Positions 1 through 8,499 are shown, numbered from the stretch's first letter. The stretch: DNA of 64,000 bases from Methylobacterium sp. UNC378MF (GCF_900103195.1 NZ_FMWU01000007.1:124001-188000); one strand, 5' to 3'. Notes: generated from the letters alone by a model not told the origin. Made by a program: numbers and translations.

Positions 1-710
1 AGGAGAACCCGCACCACGAACAGCGCCGAGACGAACGACACGATGAAGCCGATCACGATCAGGCCGACATCGTTGCTCGAAAGGTACTTGTAGTTGTCGA
101 GCAAATCCTTGGCGAAGGCGCCCGCCATGGTCGGCATCGCGAGGTAGAACGAGAACTCGGTGGCCGAGCGCTTGTCGGCGCCCATCAGCATCGCACCCAC
201 GATCGTGGCGCCCGAGCGCGAAACGCCGGGGATCATCGCCAGGCACTGGAAGATGCCGATCTTCAGATCCATCGGCAGTGTGAAGTCGTAGACGTCGGTC
301 TTCTTCACTTCGAGGTCGGTGTCGTCGATGACGAGGAGCACCAAGCCGCCGGCCACCAGGGTCGCGCAGACGATCCACGGGTTGAACAGGTAGGCCTTGA
401 TCAGCTTGGAGAAGAGGCCGCCGATGATCGCCGCCGGCAGGAACGCCACCAGGATGCCGAGCACGAACCGGCGCGCCTTCGGATCGGACGGCGCCGCCGT
501 GGCAATGCCGAGCAGGCGGCGGAAATACACCAGCAGGATCGCCAGGATCGCGCCGAGCTGGATCAACACCTCGAAGGTGTTGTTGGGCGAGTGGAAGCCG
601 ATGAAGTGGCCGACCAGCAGCTGGTGGCCGGTCGACGAGACCGGGATGAACTCGGTCGCCCCCTCCACCAGGGCGAGCAGCACTGCCTTGCCGATGCTTG
701 CCGGATCCAT
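1..710 (-). CDS. uppP: Undecaprenyl-diphosphatase UppP (BacA), 3' end outside window
   Basis: Integral membrane phosphatase that converts undecaprenyl pyrophosphate to the monophosphate, recycling the lipid carrier for peptidoglycan and polysaccharide synthesis. About 236 residues are visible from the ATG at 710; the C-terminus runs off the left edge. The first family motif, [14 protein letters not shown], is at residues 16-29, and the second, PGVSRSG, is near residue 161. Several hydrophobic helices separate them. Family members are usually about 265-290 residues, so only the last part is missing. It is divergent from fzlA across a 253-base gap. The assignment rests on both catalytic motifs and is secure. 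Confidence 0.95.
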   Translation of the reverse strand, partial: MDPASIGKAVLLALVEGATEFIPVSSTGHQLLVGHFIGFHSPNNTFEVLIQLGAILAILLVYFRRLLGIATAAPSDPKARRFVLGILVAFLPAAIIGGLFSKLIKAYLFNPWIVCATLVAGGLVLLVIDDTDLEVKKTDVYDFTLPMDLKIGIFQCLAMIPGVSRSGATIVGAMLMGADKRSATEFSFYLAMPTMAGAFAKDLLDNYKYLSSNDVGLIVIGFIVSFVSALFVVRVL

Positions 711-963
711 CGTGACGCCTTGTGGCGCGGGCGCGGCGGCCCCCGTCGAGCCGCCACCTGCCACGCGATATGGTTGTACCCGAGACTTCGCCGATCAGGG
801 TTGACGGGCGGTTACCGGGCCGGGCCGCGCGTGTTAAGGGCTCGGCAACGGTCCGGCAATAACGCTCGGTCCGAAGTCCTGCGCGCCGAAGATCCGCGCT
901 TCAGGGCCCACGACGAGCGCGGGACCGGCCGCGCTGGCAGACCGAACGTCCCACACGGCCTCG

Positions 964-1656
964 ATGGCAACCCTCTACCACTTCCCCTTCTGCGCGAATT
1001 CCCGATTCATCCGTCTCGTGCTCGCCGAGATGGGCATGGAGCCGACGCTGTTCGAGGAACGGCCCTGGGAACGACGCGACGACTTCCTGCTGATCAATCC
1101 GGCGGGCATCACGCCCGTGCTGCTGGAGCAGAACGGCCTCGTCGTCCCCGGCGCCGGCGTCATCGCCGAGTATCTCGACGAGACCCGCGGCCTCGGGCTC
1201 TCGGGGCGGCGGATGCTGCCCGAGGACACCGTCGAGCGCGTCGAAGTGCGGCGCCTGCTCGACTGGTTCCTGGTCAAGTTCGAGTCCGAGGTGACCGCCT
1301 ACCTGGTCAACGAGAAGATCTCGAAGCGCTTCATGGCGGCCCATGAGGGCGGCGGCCCCCCCGACATGAACGCGATCCGCGCCGCGCGCTCCAACGTGCG
1401 CTACCATCTGAAATACATCGGCTACCTGATCGCGCGGCGGCGCTGGATCGCCGGCGACAACCTGACCTATGCCGATCTGGCGGCGGCCGCCCATCTCTCC
1501 TGCGTCGACTACCTGGGCGACGTGCCCTGGGACGAGGACGAGATGGCGCGGAACTGGTACGCACGGGTCAAGTCGCGACCGTCGTTCCGCGGCCTCCTCG
1601 CCGACCGGGTGCCCGGCATGGCGCCGGCCGCCCATTACGCGGATCTGGATTTCTGA
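964..1656 (+). CDS. fzlA: FzlA-type glutathione S-transferase-like FtsZ-binding protein
   Basis: A 230-residue GST-fold protein with an N-terminal thioredoxin-like domain (CANSRF motif about residue 10, then an INPAGITPVL segment) and an all-helical C-terminal domain. Length, the long internal helix and the charged C-terminus resemble Caulobacter FzlA. FzlA binds FtsZ and couples the Z-ring to septal wall synthesis rather than acting as a detoxifying transferase. Its position between uppP and queG suits a cell-envelope and division role. A generic GST is the alternative; the FzlA assignment comes from recognising the protein and is not tested by search. Its stop overlaps the likely queG start. 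Confidence 0.8.
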   Translation: MATLYHFPFCANSRFIRLVLAEMGMEPTLFEERPWERRDDFLLINPAGITPVLLEQNGLVVPGAGVIAEYLDETRGLGLSGRRMLPEDTVERVEVRRLLDWFLVKFESEVTAYLVNEKISKRFMAAHEGGGPPDMNAIRAARSNVRYHLKYIGYLIARRRWIAGDNLTYADLAAAAHLSCVDYLGDVPWDEDEMARNWYARVKSRPSFRGLLADRVPGMAPAAHYADLDF

Positions 1657-2831
1657 ACGCGCGACGGACCTATCACGGCGCCGACCTGCGGCGCCTCGTC
1701 GAGACCCGGGCCCGGACCCTCGGATTCTGCGGCCTGCGCGTCACCCGCCCCGACCGGCTTCCGGACTTGCCGGGCCGCCTGTCGGCCTGGCTCGCCGAGG
1801 GCGCGCACGGCACCATGGACTGGATGGCGGACCGGGCCGACCAGCGGGCGAGCCCGGTGGAGTTGTGGCCCGGCCTGCGCAGCATCCTGGTCGTGGCGAT
1901 GAGCTACCGGCCCGACCACGATCCCCTCGACCTCCTGGCGCAGCGCGATCGCGGGACCATCGCCGCCTACGCGCAGAGGCGGGATTATCACGAAGTTTTG
2001 AAGGGCCGGCTGAAGGAATTGGGCGGCTACCTGTCCGCCAAGGGCGACGTGCGCGTGAAGGTCTTCTGCGACACCGCCCCGGTCATGGAGAAGACCCTCG
2101 CCGAGGCGGCCGGCCTCGGCTGGCAGGGCAAGCACACGGTGCTGATTTCCCGCGGGCACGGCAATTGGCTGCTCCTCGGGGCGATCTACACCAGCGCGGA
2201 GTTCGAGCCAGACGCGCCGGAGCGCGACCATTGCGGCTCGTGCCGCGCCTGCCTGGACATCTGCCCGACCGACGCCTTCCCGGCGCCCTACCGGCTCGAT
2301 GCCCGCCGCTGCATCTCCTATCTCACGATCGAGCATGCCGGCCCGATCCCCGCGGCGTTCCGGCCGGCGATCGGCAACCGGGTCTTCGGCTGCGACGATT
2401 GCCTCGCCGTCTGTCCCTGGAACAAGTTCGCCCGCACGGCGGCCGAGAGCCGGCTCGCCGCACGGGCTGATCTGGCAGCCCCGGCGCTGGCGGATTTGGC
2501 GGCCCTCGACGATGCCGCCTTCCGGTCCTTCTTCGCCGGCACGCCGGTGAAGCGCACCGGGCGCGACCGGTTCCTGCGCAACGTCATGATCGCAATCGGC
2601 AATTCCGGCGATCCTGATCTGGCGGGCGCGGCCGTTGCGGGGCTCGCCGACACGTCCCCGCTGGTGCGCGGCATGGCCGTCTGGGCCTGCGGCCGGCTCC
2701 TCGCGCCGGATGCCGTGCGCGCACTCCGGCAGCGGCACGGCGACGGCGAAACCGATTCCCATGTCCGCGACGAGTGGCACGCCGCCGCCGGCTTGACGGA
2801 ATCGCCGGCGGGCGAGACATCCGCCGCATGA
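1653..2831 (+). CDS. queG: Epoxyqueuosine reductase QueG
   Basis: Cobalamin-dependent iron-sulfur enzyme that reduces epoxyqueuosine to queuosine in tRNA wobble positions. Two ferredoxin-type clusters are visible: CGSCRACLDICP and CDDCLAVCPWNKFA. A HEAT-like C-terminal segment follows. The first ordinary start is TTG at 1767, but family-like sequence (a DLRRLVETRARTLGF segment) lies upstream in the same open frame. No ATG, GTG or TTG occurs there back into the end of fzlA. A CTG at 1653 overlapping the fzlA stop (CTGA) is the likely start and gives 392 residues. Dependence on B12 fits the cobalamin genes further along. The stop overlaps the next gene (ATGA). Confidence 0.9.
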   Translation: MNARRTYHGADLRRLVETRARTLGFCGLRVTRPDRLPDLPGRLSAWLAEGAHGTMDWMADRADQRASPVELWPGLRSILVVAMSYRPDHDPLDLLAQRDRGTIAAYAQRRDYHEVLKGRLKELGGYLSAKGDVRVKVFCDTAPVMEKTLAEAAGLGWQGKHTVLISRGHGNWLLLGAIYTSAEFEPDAPERDHCGSCRACLDICPTDAFPAPYRLDARRCISYLTIEHAGPIPAAFRPAIGNRVFGCDDCLAVCPWNKFARTAAESRLAARADLAAPALADLAALDDAAFRSFFAGTPVKRTGRDRFLRNVMIAIGNSGDPDLAGAAVAGLADTSPLVRGMAVWACGRLLAPDAVRALRQRHGDGETDSHVRDEWHAAAGLTESPAGETSAA

Positions 2832-3691
2832 ATCTCTTCGTCTTCGGGCTCGGTTTCACCGGCCGCCGTTTCGCCGAGCGGGCACGGGCGCGTTTCGACA
2901 CCGTCTGCGCCACCGTCACGGATGCCGCGGCCGCCGACCGGATCGCGGCGGAGACCGGGTTCGCCATGCGGGCCTTCGGCCCCGGGGCCGACGATTCCCG
3001 GATCGCGGCGGATCTCGCCCGCACCGATGTGCTCCTCGTCTCGGCGCCTCCCGGCGAGGCCGGCGACCCGGTTCTGGCCCGCTACGCGGACGCCGTCGCG
3101 GCGAGCCGGATCGGCTGGATCGGCTACCTCTCGACCATCGGCGTCTACGGCGACCAGGGCGGCGCCTGGATCGACGAGGCGACGCCGGCGAATCCGCGCA
3201 GCGCCCGGTCCAGGGTGCGCCTCGACGCCGAGGCGGCGTGGCTGGCGCTCGGCGCGCGGACGGGCAAAGCCGTGCAGGTCTTCCGGCTCTCGGGCATCTA
3301 CGGGCCCGGGCGCAACCCGATCGTGAAGCTGCGCGAGGGCCGCTCGCAGCGCATCGTGAAGGCCGGTCAGGTCTTCAACCGCATCCATGTCGACGACATC
3401 GCCACGACGCTGCTGGCCTCCGTCGACCGGCCGCGGCCGGGGGCGATCTACAACGTCACCGACGACGAGCCGACCGCGCCCCAGACCGTGACGGAGCACG
3501 CCGCCTCGCTCACCGGCCTGCCGCTGCCGCCCGCGATCGATTTCGAGACCGCCGACCTGTCGCCGATGGCGCGCAGCTTCTACGGCGAGAACAAGCGCGT
3601 GCAAAACCGGCTGATCCGCGAGGAGCTCGGCGTGGCGCTCGCCTATCCGAGCTATCGCGAGGGGCTCGCGGCCCTGAAGGACCAGCCCTGA
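2828..3691 (+). CDS. NAD(P)-binding SDR/epimerase-like protein (YeeZ-like)
   Basis: A 287-residue Rossmann-fold protein of the extended short-chain dehydrogenase/epimerase type. An N-terminal GLGFTG dinucleotide-binding motif sits at about residues 8-13. A YLSTIGVYG strand carries the usual Ser/Thr-Tyr region, and SGIYGPGR follows near residue 155. The classical YxxxK pair is not clear, so the reaction cannot be named. It starts at the ATG overlapping the queG stop and is probably co-transcribed with queG and fzlA. Its TGA abuts, with no spacer, the complementary stop of the convergent znuB. The substrate is unknown; sugar-nucleotide or lipid-linked substrates are possible. Confidence 0.75.
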   Translation: MNLFVFGLGFTGRRFAERARARFDTVCATVTDAAAADRIAAETGFAMRAFGPGADDSRIAADLARTDVLLVSAPPGEAGDPVLARYADAVAASRIGWIGYLSTIGVYGDQGGAWIDEATPANPRSARSRVRLDAEAAWLALGARTGKAVQVFRLSGIYGPGRNPIVKLREGRSQRIVKAGQVFNRIHVDDIATTLLASVDRPRPGAIYNVTDDEPTAPQTVTEHAASLTGLPLPPAIDFETADLSPMARSFYGENKRVQNRLIREELGVALAYPSYREGLAALKDQP

Positions 3692-4567
3692 TCAGGCTTC
3701 GAGGTGGCGCGGCCGCACGAGGCGGCGCAGCAGCCCGCCGCGCGGGCCGACCATCATCGAGGCGACGTAGAGCGCCCCCGCCGCCAGCACGATGGCCGGG
3801 CCGCTCGGCAGGTCGTACTGGTACGACAGGCTGAGCCCCGAGACGCTCGCGATGGCGGCGATCAGCATCGAGACGGGGATCAGCCCGGCCAGGTCCCGGG
3901 CCCAGAACCGGGCCGCCACCGCGGGCAGCAGCATCAGCCCCACCGCCAGCAGCGTGCCGAGGGCCTGGAACCCGCCCACGAGATTGACCACCACGAGCGC
4001 CAGGAAGGCGAGGTGGACCGGTCCGCCGCTGCGGCTGACGCTCCGCAGGAACAGCGGGTCTACGCATTCCATCACGAGCGGCCGGTAGATCACGGCGAGC
4101 GCCAGGAGGGTCAGCGTGCTGATGCCGCCGAGCAGCCAGAGGGCGGAATCGTCGAGCGCCAGGACCGAGCCGAACAGGAAGTGCATCAGGTCGATCTGCG
4201 ATCCGCGCAGGGAGACCAGCAGCACGCCGGCGGCGAGCGAGATGAGGTAGAAGGCCGCGAGGTTGGCGTCCTCCCGGATCGTGGTCGCCCGGGTGACCGC
4301 GCCGGCGAGCAGGGCCACCGCGAGGCCGGCGACCAGGCCGCCCAGCGTCATCGCCGGCAGGGACAGGCCGGCGACCAGGAAGCCGACCGCGGCTCCCGGC
4401 AGGATCGCGTGGCTCATCGCGTCGCTCATCAGGCTCATGCGGCGCAAGGTCAGGAAGACGCCGATGGGCGGCGCCGACACCGACAGCGCGAGGCAGCCCG
4501 CCAGCGCCCGGCGCATGAAGCCGAATTCGACGAACGGCGCGAGGAAGGATCCGAACGGATCGGTCAC
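3692..4567 (-). CDS. znuB: Zinc ABC transporter permease (ZnuB-like)
   Basis: A 291-residue polytopic membrane protein of the ABC-3 metal permease family, with about eight hydrophobic segments. The MSDAMSHAILPGAAVGF region near residue 48 is the conserved cytoplasmic stretch that contacts the ATPase. It forms the channel of a high-affinity divalent-metal importer, most likely zinc, because it overlaps the znuC-like ATPase by four bases and lies beside a zur-like regulator. Manganese is an alternative substrate for this family. No solute-binding protein gene (znuA) is in the cluster. Confidence 0.85.
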   Translation of the reverse strand: MTDPFGSFLAPFVEFGFMRRALAGCLALSVSAPPIGVFLTLRRMSLMSDAMSHAILPGAAVGFLVAGLSLPAMTLGGLVAGLAVALLAGAVTRATTIREDANLAAFYLISLAAGVLLVSLRGSQIDLMHFLFGSVLALDDSALWLLGGISTLTLLALAVIYRPLVMECVDPLFLRSVSRSGGPVHLAFLALVVVNLVGGFQALGTLLAVGLMLLPAVAARFWARDLAGLIPVSMLIAAIASVSGLSLSYQYDLPSGPAIVLAAGALYVASMMVGPRGGLLRRLVRPRHLEA

Positions 4568-5364
4568 GCGGCGTCCTCGTGGTGGTGATGCGCGGCGGCG
4601 CCGTGATCATGCGCCACGGCCGGGTGCTCGCGCGGTCCGGTGCAGATCGCCGCGCCCTCGTCCCAGGCCTCGGACAGGTTGCGGGCGCGGGCGAGATTCT
4701 CGGCGGTGAGAACCCGCGCGGTCGGCCCCCAGGCCACGGGCTCCCGGGCGAGCAGGAGCGTCGACGGGAAATGCGCGCGGACCTGCGCGAGGTCGTGCAG
4801 GGCGGCCACGATCGTGCGTCCCTCGTCGTGCCAGGTCCGGATCAGGGTGAGCAGATCCTCCACCGTCCGCGCGTCGATGCCGGTGAACGGCTCGTCGAGG
4901 AGCACGACGGGGCAATCCTGCAGGATCAGCCGCGCGAACAGGGCCCGCCGGAACTGGCCGCCCGACAGGGTGCCGATCGGCCGCGCCGCGAAGCCCTCGA
5001 GACCGACCGCCGCCAGCGCGGCCTCCACCGCCGGGCGCCGCCGGACGAGGCTGCGCCACGCCCCCGCCTGCCGCCAGAGACCCATCCCGGCGAGATCCAT
5101 GACGGTGAGCGGAAAGCTTCGGTCGATCTCGTCCACCTGCGGCATGTAGGCGATGGCGCCCGCGCGCTCGATTCGGCCGTCGAGGCAGCGGATCTCTCCG
5201 GCCATGCCCTTGAGAAGCGTCGACTTGCCGGCCCCGTTCGGTCCGACCAAAGCGAGCAGATCGCCGGCCCGCACGGCGCCGTCGAGATGGTGGACCGCCG
5301 GATGCCGGTCGTATCCGAGAGTGAGGCCGACGAGGCGGATCGGGTCCGGATTCCGGCCGCTCAT
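4564..5364 (-). CDS. znuC: Zinc ABC transporter ATP-binding protein (ZnuC-like)
   Basis: A 266-residue ABC ATPase that energises metal import through the ZnuB-like permease. Walker A GPNGAGKST is at residues 41-49, the Q-loop region reads AYMPQVDEID, the signature is LSGGQFRRALFARL, and Walker B is VVLLDEP. An ALHDL switch histidine follows. The C-terminus ends in a histidine-rich tail (HDHGAAAHHHHED) that may bind zinc, supporting a zinc rather than manganese role. It overlaps znuB by four bases and the small membrane-protein frame upstream by four bases, so all three are probably one transcript under the operator at 5564-5578. Confidence 0.88.
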   Translation of the reverse strand: MSGRNPDPIRLVGLTLGYDRHPAVHHLDGAVRAGDLLALVGPNGAGKSTLLKGMAGEIRCLDGRIERAGAIAYMPQVDEIDRSFPLTVMDLAGMGLWRQAGAWRSLVRRRPAVEAALAAVGLEGFAARPIGTLSGGQFRRALFARLILQDCPVVLLDEPFTGIDARTVEDLLTLIRTWHDEGRTIVAALHDLAQVRAHFPSTLLLAREPVAWGPTARVLTAENLARARNLSEAWDEGAAICTGPREHPAVAHDHGAAAHHHHEDAA

Positions 5365-5513
5365 GCCGAAAGCGCCCAGGCGATGGTCAGCCAGACGAGC
5401 GTCGTGAGCGTCGCGGCGAGCGCCAGCCGCAGGCCGATCCCGCTCTGGAACAGCGAATGCCGGGCCACGTGTCTCGGGCTGGGAACGGTCGGCAAGGGAT
5501 CCTCGTCGCGCAC
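5361..5513 (-). CDS. Small single-pass membrane protein leading the znu operon
   Basis: A 50-residue protein read from a GTG at 5513. The frame stays open to a TTG at 5579, but that would put the start inside the proposed Zur operator. The N-terminal half is polar and the C-terminal half is one hydrophobic segment (LALAATLTTLVWLTIAWAL) ending at the stop. Its stop overlaps the znuC start, so it is translationally coupled to the importer. I do not recognise the family. It could be a small accessory subunit or simply leader sequence. The coding call rests on the membrane segment, the tight coupling and the open frame, and is moderate. Confidence 0.5.
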   Translation of the reverse strand: MRDEDPLPTVPSPRHVARHSLFQSGIGLRLALAATLTTLVWLTIAWALSA

Positions 5514-5563
5514 TGAACCGGCGCGGGCACCACCGGGGCTACTGGTGCGGTCGTGGGCGGCGG

Positions 5564-5578
5564 TGATACACTGTAACA
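5564..5578. promoter_or_regulatory. Probable Zur operator (15-bp imperfect inverted repeat)
   Basis: The 15 bases TGATACACTGTAACA form an imperfect dyad centred on 5571 and, read on the minus strand, resemble the TGTTATAnTATAACA core of Zur sites. It lies between divergent zur (start 5618) and the znu genes, where a shared zinc-responsive operator is expected. Binding is inferred from position and resemblance only. Confidence 0.55.
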
Positions 5579-5617
5579 AACCCGCGGGACAACCTGCGGA
5601 TCATGTCTGGAGCAATC

Positions 5618-6103
5618 ATGCACCGTCACGAGGGTCACGACGCGTGCCACGCCGGCACCGGTGACATGCTCGCGCGGGCCGAGGGCCTCTGTCGCGAGCG
5701 CGGTCTGCAATTCACGCCGCTGCGCCGGGATGTGTTGGAGGCCGTGGCCGAGGCCGGGAAAGCCCAGGGCGCCTACGACATCGCCGAGCGGCTGAGCGTG
5801 CCGGGCAAGCGCGTGGCCCCGGTCTCCGTCTACCGGGCCCTCGATTTCCTGATGGAGCAGGGGCTTGTCCACCGGATCGCGAGCCGGAACGCCTTCATCC
5901 CCTGCACGCACGGCCACGCGCCCGGCGAGGGGGTGATCTTCCTGATCTGCCGCACCTGCGGCGGGGTCGACGAGGCCTCGTCGGAGGAGGTCGAGGGCAG
6001 CCTCGGACGCACCCTGGAGCGGGCCGGCTTCACGCCGACCCACAGCATCCTGGAGGTCGAGGGCGATTGCGGCGCGTGCCGCGATCGGAAGCCGGCACCC
6101 TGA
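5618..6103 (+). CDS. zur: Fur-family transcriptional regulator, Zur-like
   Basis: A 161-residue Fur-superfamily repressor. The winged-helix part (FTPLRRDVLEAVAEAGKAQGAYD, split around residues 31-53, then VSVYRALDFL) is followed by a C-terminal dimerisation domain with paired cysteines CRTCGG and CGAC that would hold structural zinc. The N-terminus is rich in His and Cys. The ATG at 5618 is chosen because GGAG lies five bases upstream; an in-frame ATG at 5603 lacks a ribosome site. Divergence from znuC/znuB across a dyad points to zinc-dependent repression. Fur or Mur specificity is less likely given the histidine-tailed ATPase next door. Confidence 0.88.
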   Translation: MHRHEGHDACHAGTGDMLARAEGLCRERGLQFTPLRRDVLEAVAEAGKAQGAYDIAERLSVPGKRVAPVSVYRALDFLMEQGLVHRIASRNAFIPCTHGHAPGEGVIFLICRTCGGVDEASSEEVEGSLGRTLERAGFTPTHSILEVEGDCGACRDRKPAP

Positions 6104-6155
6104 GGCGCTGCCGCGCCCGCAAGGATGGGGACGACGGCCAGTCCCCGGCAGCCTG

Positions 6156-7661
6156 CTAGAACGCGTTCTGGTAGGCGCGGCGCGAGACGATCGTCTGGAT
6201 CATGATCTGGATGTCGAACCAGATCGACCAATTGTCGATGTAGTACAGGTCGCAGGCGATGCGCTGCTCCATCGCGAGGTCGGTGTGCGTCTCGCCGCGG
6301 TAGCCGTTGACCTGGGCCCAGCCGGTGATCCCCGGCTTCACATTGTGGCGGCGGGCGTAGAGGGCGATCCGCCGCTCGAAGCTCCGGTCATGCGCCATCG
6401 CGTGCGGACGGGGACCGACCAGCGACATCTCTCCGCGCAGGACGTTGATCAGCTGGGGCAGCTCGTCGAGATTCGTCCGACGGAGGATCGCGCCGAACCG
6501 GGTGATCCGGCTGTCGTTGCGCGTCGCCTGACGGAAGGCGGCGTTCGAGTCCGCCCGCATCGACCGGAACTTGAAGACCCCGAACGGCTGCTGATTGAAG
6601 CCGTAGCGCTTCTGGCGGAAGAAGACCGGGCCGGGGCTGTCGAGCTTGATGGCCACGGCGATCGCCACCAGCAGGGGCGACAGCGACACGAGGGCGATGG
6701 CCGCCACGACGAGGTCGAAAGCCCGCTTCAGCACGACCTCGCCGAGGTTCAGCGGTCGACGGCCGATATTGATCCCCGAGACCCCGCCGACCCGGGCGAC
6801 CTGCAGGTCGGGGAAGCGGTCGAGGACCGCGCCGGGACGCAGGTGCAGGGCCGAGGGGACCCGGAGGAACGCGTCGATGCAGCGCTCGACCTCCGCGGTG
6901 TCGGCCCAGGGGACGAGGACGAACACGTCGTCCGGCCGGAGGAAGCGCACCACCGAGACGGCCAGGTCGAGATCCTCCTGCAACTGGTCGTACCGGGTGG
7001 CCACGTCGGCGCCGGGATCCACCCGCCGCAGATAGCTCGTCCCGATGATGCGCGAGCCAAGATGATCGACTTCCTTGCCGGCGTAGAAGCGCGCGATGTC
7101 CTCCTCGTAGCCCACGAGGTGGATCCGGCTCGCCGTGGTCGATCCGGCGCTGAGCCGCTGCCACACCAGGCGTCGCACCGCCGTGCGGGCTCCGATCAGA
7201 ACCGGCAGGCCGAGGGCGAAGATCCCGAACGAGACGAGGCGCGAATAATCGTTGGTCGTCTTGGTCATGAAGCTGACCACGAGCACGGCCGCCCAGGCGA
7301 CCAGCCAGAGGGAGGCCACCCGCTGGATGCCCGGCTTCTGCGCCATGACGGTCTCGAGGCTGTATTCCTCGCGCAGGACGTTCGTGGCGATGATCACCAG
7401 GCCGAGCAGCGCCGCCAGCCGCAGGCCGCGGAGAGCACCCGCCCAGGCCGTGCTGTCCTGCGTTGCGACGTGGTAGGCGAATTCGAGGCCCAGGGTCACC
7501 GCCACGATCGCCGCGAGATCGGTGGCGGCGAGCGCCGTCGAGAGAGCGATGCGCGCCAGTACGCGACCGCGGCGCGGCAGCAGTGCCGACCAAACATTGC
7601 GGCGGCGCTCTGCCGAAGCCGGCAGCGCCTGAAACGTCTCCGGAAGCCGATCGTGAAACAT
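6156..7661 (-). CDS. Polyprenyl glycosylphosphotransferase (WcaJ-like)
   Basis: Membrane enzyme that transfers a hexose-1-phosphate, usually glucose, from its UDP form to undecaprenyl phosphate to start exopolysaccharide repeat units. The N-terminal half has several transmembrane segments and a CoA-binding-like domain. The C-terminal catalytic domain starts at the KRAFDLVVAAIALV helix and contains KFRSMRAD, RRTNLDELPQ, VGPRPHA and KPGITGWAQVNGYRG, all typical. From ATG 7661 it has 501 residues. The frame stays open to a TTG at 7826, but that extension is low-complexity and probably untranslated. No other polysaccharide genes are adjacent, so it is an isolated initiating enzyme. Confidence 0.9.
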   Translation of the reverse strand: MFHDRLPETFQALPASAERRRNVWSALLPRRGRVLARIALSTALAATDLAAIVAVTLGLEFAYHVATQDSTAWAGALRGLRLAALLGLVIIATNVLREEYSLETVMAQKPGIQRVASLWLVAWAAVLVVSFMTKTTNDYSRLVSFGIFALGLPVLIGARTAVRRLVWQRLSAGSTTASRIHLVGYEEDIARFYAGKEVDHLGSRIIGTSYLRRVDPGADVATRYDQLQEDLDLAVSVVRFLRPDDVFVLVPWADTAEVERCIDAFLRVPSALHLRPGAVLDRFPDLQVARVGGVSGINIGRRPLNLGEVVLKRAFDLVVAAIALVSLSPLLVAIAVAIKLDSPGPVFFRQKRYGFNQQPFGVFKFRSMRADSNAAFRQATRNDSRITRFGAILRRTNLDELPQLINVLRGEMSLVGPRPHAMAHDRSFERRIALYARRHNVKPGITGWAQVNGYRGETHTDLAMEQRIACDLYYIDNWSIWFDIQIMIQTIVSRRAYQNAF

Positions 7662-7995
7662 CTGACCCGCAACGTCCCGTCTTAGTCGGACTCTGTACCA
7701 GTCTGAGACACGAAAGGTTTCGGCGCCGCCTGGTGACGGTACCGGAGCAATCCGCGGGCCTCGCGGGTTCACGATCGCAATTACGGAGGGACGGTGCGAC
7801 CTAGGGCGCGCCTTCGGTCGATGCAATACATGATTAATGCTGAGTGACTGTTCGGCGCATCCGACGGCCGCAAGATTTCGTGTGGAACCGTTTCCGCCGA
7901 TACCGTTTCAATTCAGGCGGGTATCCAACCCGGCTGTTTCAACCTGACGGGTGTGCGTGATGACCCCAGCCCCCCGGGCCGGGGTCGGGATTCCG
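7662..7995. other. Intergenic region between the heme monooxygenase and WcaJ-like gene
   Basis: 334 bases upstream of the WcaJ-like gene. The frame of that gene remains open to about 7826. Part of the stretch (about 7825-7850) is noticeably AT-richer than its surroundings, as expected for a promoter. At 7962-7986 a hairpin with six-base GACCCC/GGGGTC arms lies just past the stop of the heme monooxygenase gene. I see no further gene. Confidence 0.4.
7962..7986 (-). terminator. Possible terminator hairpin after the heme monooxygenase gene
   Basis: Six-base arms GACCCC and GGGGTC flank a 13-base GC-rich loop, starting ten bases beyond the stop of the minus-strand gene. There is no T-run, so this is a weak call. 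Confidence 0.35.
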
Positions 7996-8343
7996 TCAGA
8001 CGGACTCGGCGCCCTGGTGGGCGTCGGCTGTCCCGCCGACGGTCTGGATGGTCTCGAAACCTTCGAACTGGGGATGGCCGAGATACAGAGGCTTGGTCGA
8101 GGGAACGCGACCATGGGCCTTGCGGAATTGCTCGGACCGCGTCCAAGCCTCGAACTCCGCCCGCGACCGCCAGATCGTGTGCGAGGCGTACAGGACGTGA
8201 TCCTCGTGCTCGGGTCCGCGCAGCAGGTGGAACTCGACGAAGCCAGGCATCTCCCCGAGGTGGCTGTCGCGCCCGAGCCAGACGGCCTCGAAATCCGCCG
8301 TGGCGTCCTTAACGACCTTGAATCGATTCATCGCGATGAACAT
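7996..8343 (-). CDS. IsdG-type heme-degrading monooxygenase (HmuQ/HmuD-like)
   Basis: A 115-residue antibiotic-biosynthesis-monooxygenase fold protein. Asn6, Trp67 and His77 line up with the heme-degrading triad known for IsdG (Asn7, Trp67, His77), and the MFIAMNRF start and PGFVEFHLLRGP segment resemble rhizobial HmuQ/HmuD. It probably opens the porphyrin ring of heme to release iron in the cytoplasm. An AGGAGA ribosome site precedes the ATG at 8343. It is divergent from an XRE regulator, and the intergenic region holds two inverted repeats that could be operators. A general ABM-domain oxygenase is the alternative, but the triad makes heme the best guess. Confidence 0.85.
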   Translation of the reverse strand: MFIAMNRFKVVKDATADFEAVWLGRDSHLGEMPGFVEFHLLRGPEHEDHVLYASHTIWRSRAEFEAWTRSEQFRKAHGRVPSTKPLYLGHPQFEGFETIQTVGGTADAHQGAESV

Positions 8344-8382
8344 GCGTGTCTCCTGCGCAGTACCAAACCTACAAGCGTCCGT

Positions 8383-8397
8383 GTTCCTAAGGGGAAC
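8383..8397. repeat. Inverted repeat GTTCC-N5-GGAAC upstream of the heme monooxygenase
   Basis: Perfect five-base arms (8383-8387 and 8393-8397) with a five-base spacer lie 40 bases upstream of the heme monooxygenase start. The position suits an operator or a 5' mRNA hairpin. The binding factor is unknown. Confidence 0.4.
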
Positions 8398-8499
8398 GCC
8401 CGCGCGGCGACAAGGCGCACCACAAAAGCAGCCCAGTCCTCGGCGCCGACATTTCAGCAACAATCTTGCCAAGATATGTGAAGTTAAACTAGAAGCTGT

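Noticed and set aside
7662..7826. N-terminal extension of the WcaJ-like protein to a TTG
   Set aside because: The added 55 residues are low in family likeness and rich in Arg/Pro; ATG 7661 gives a normal length.
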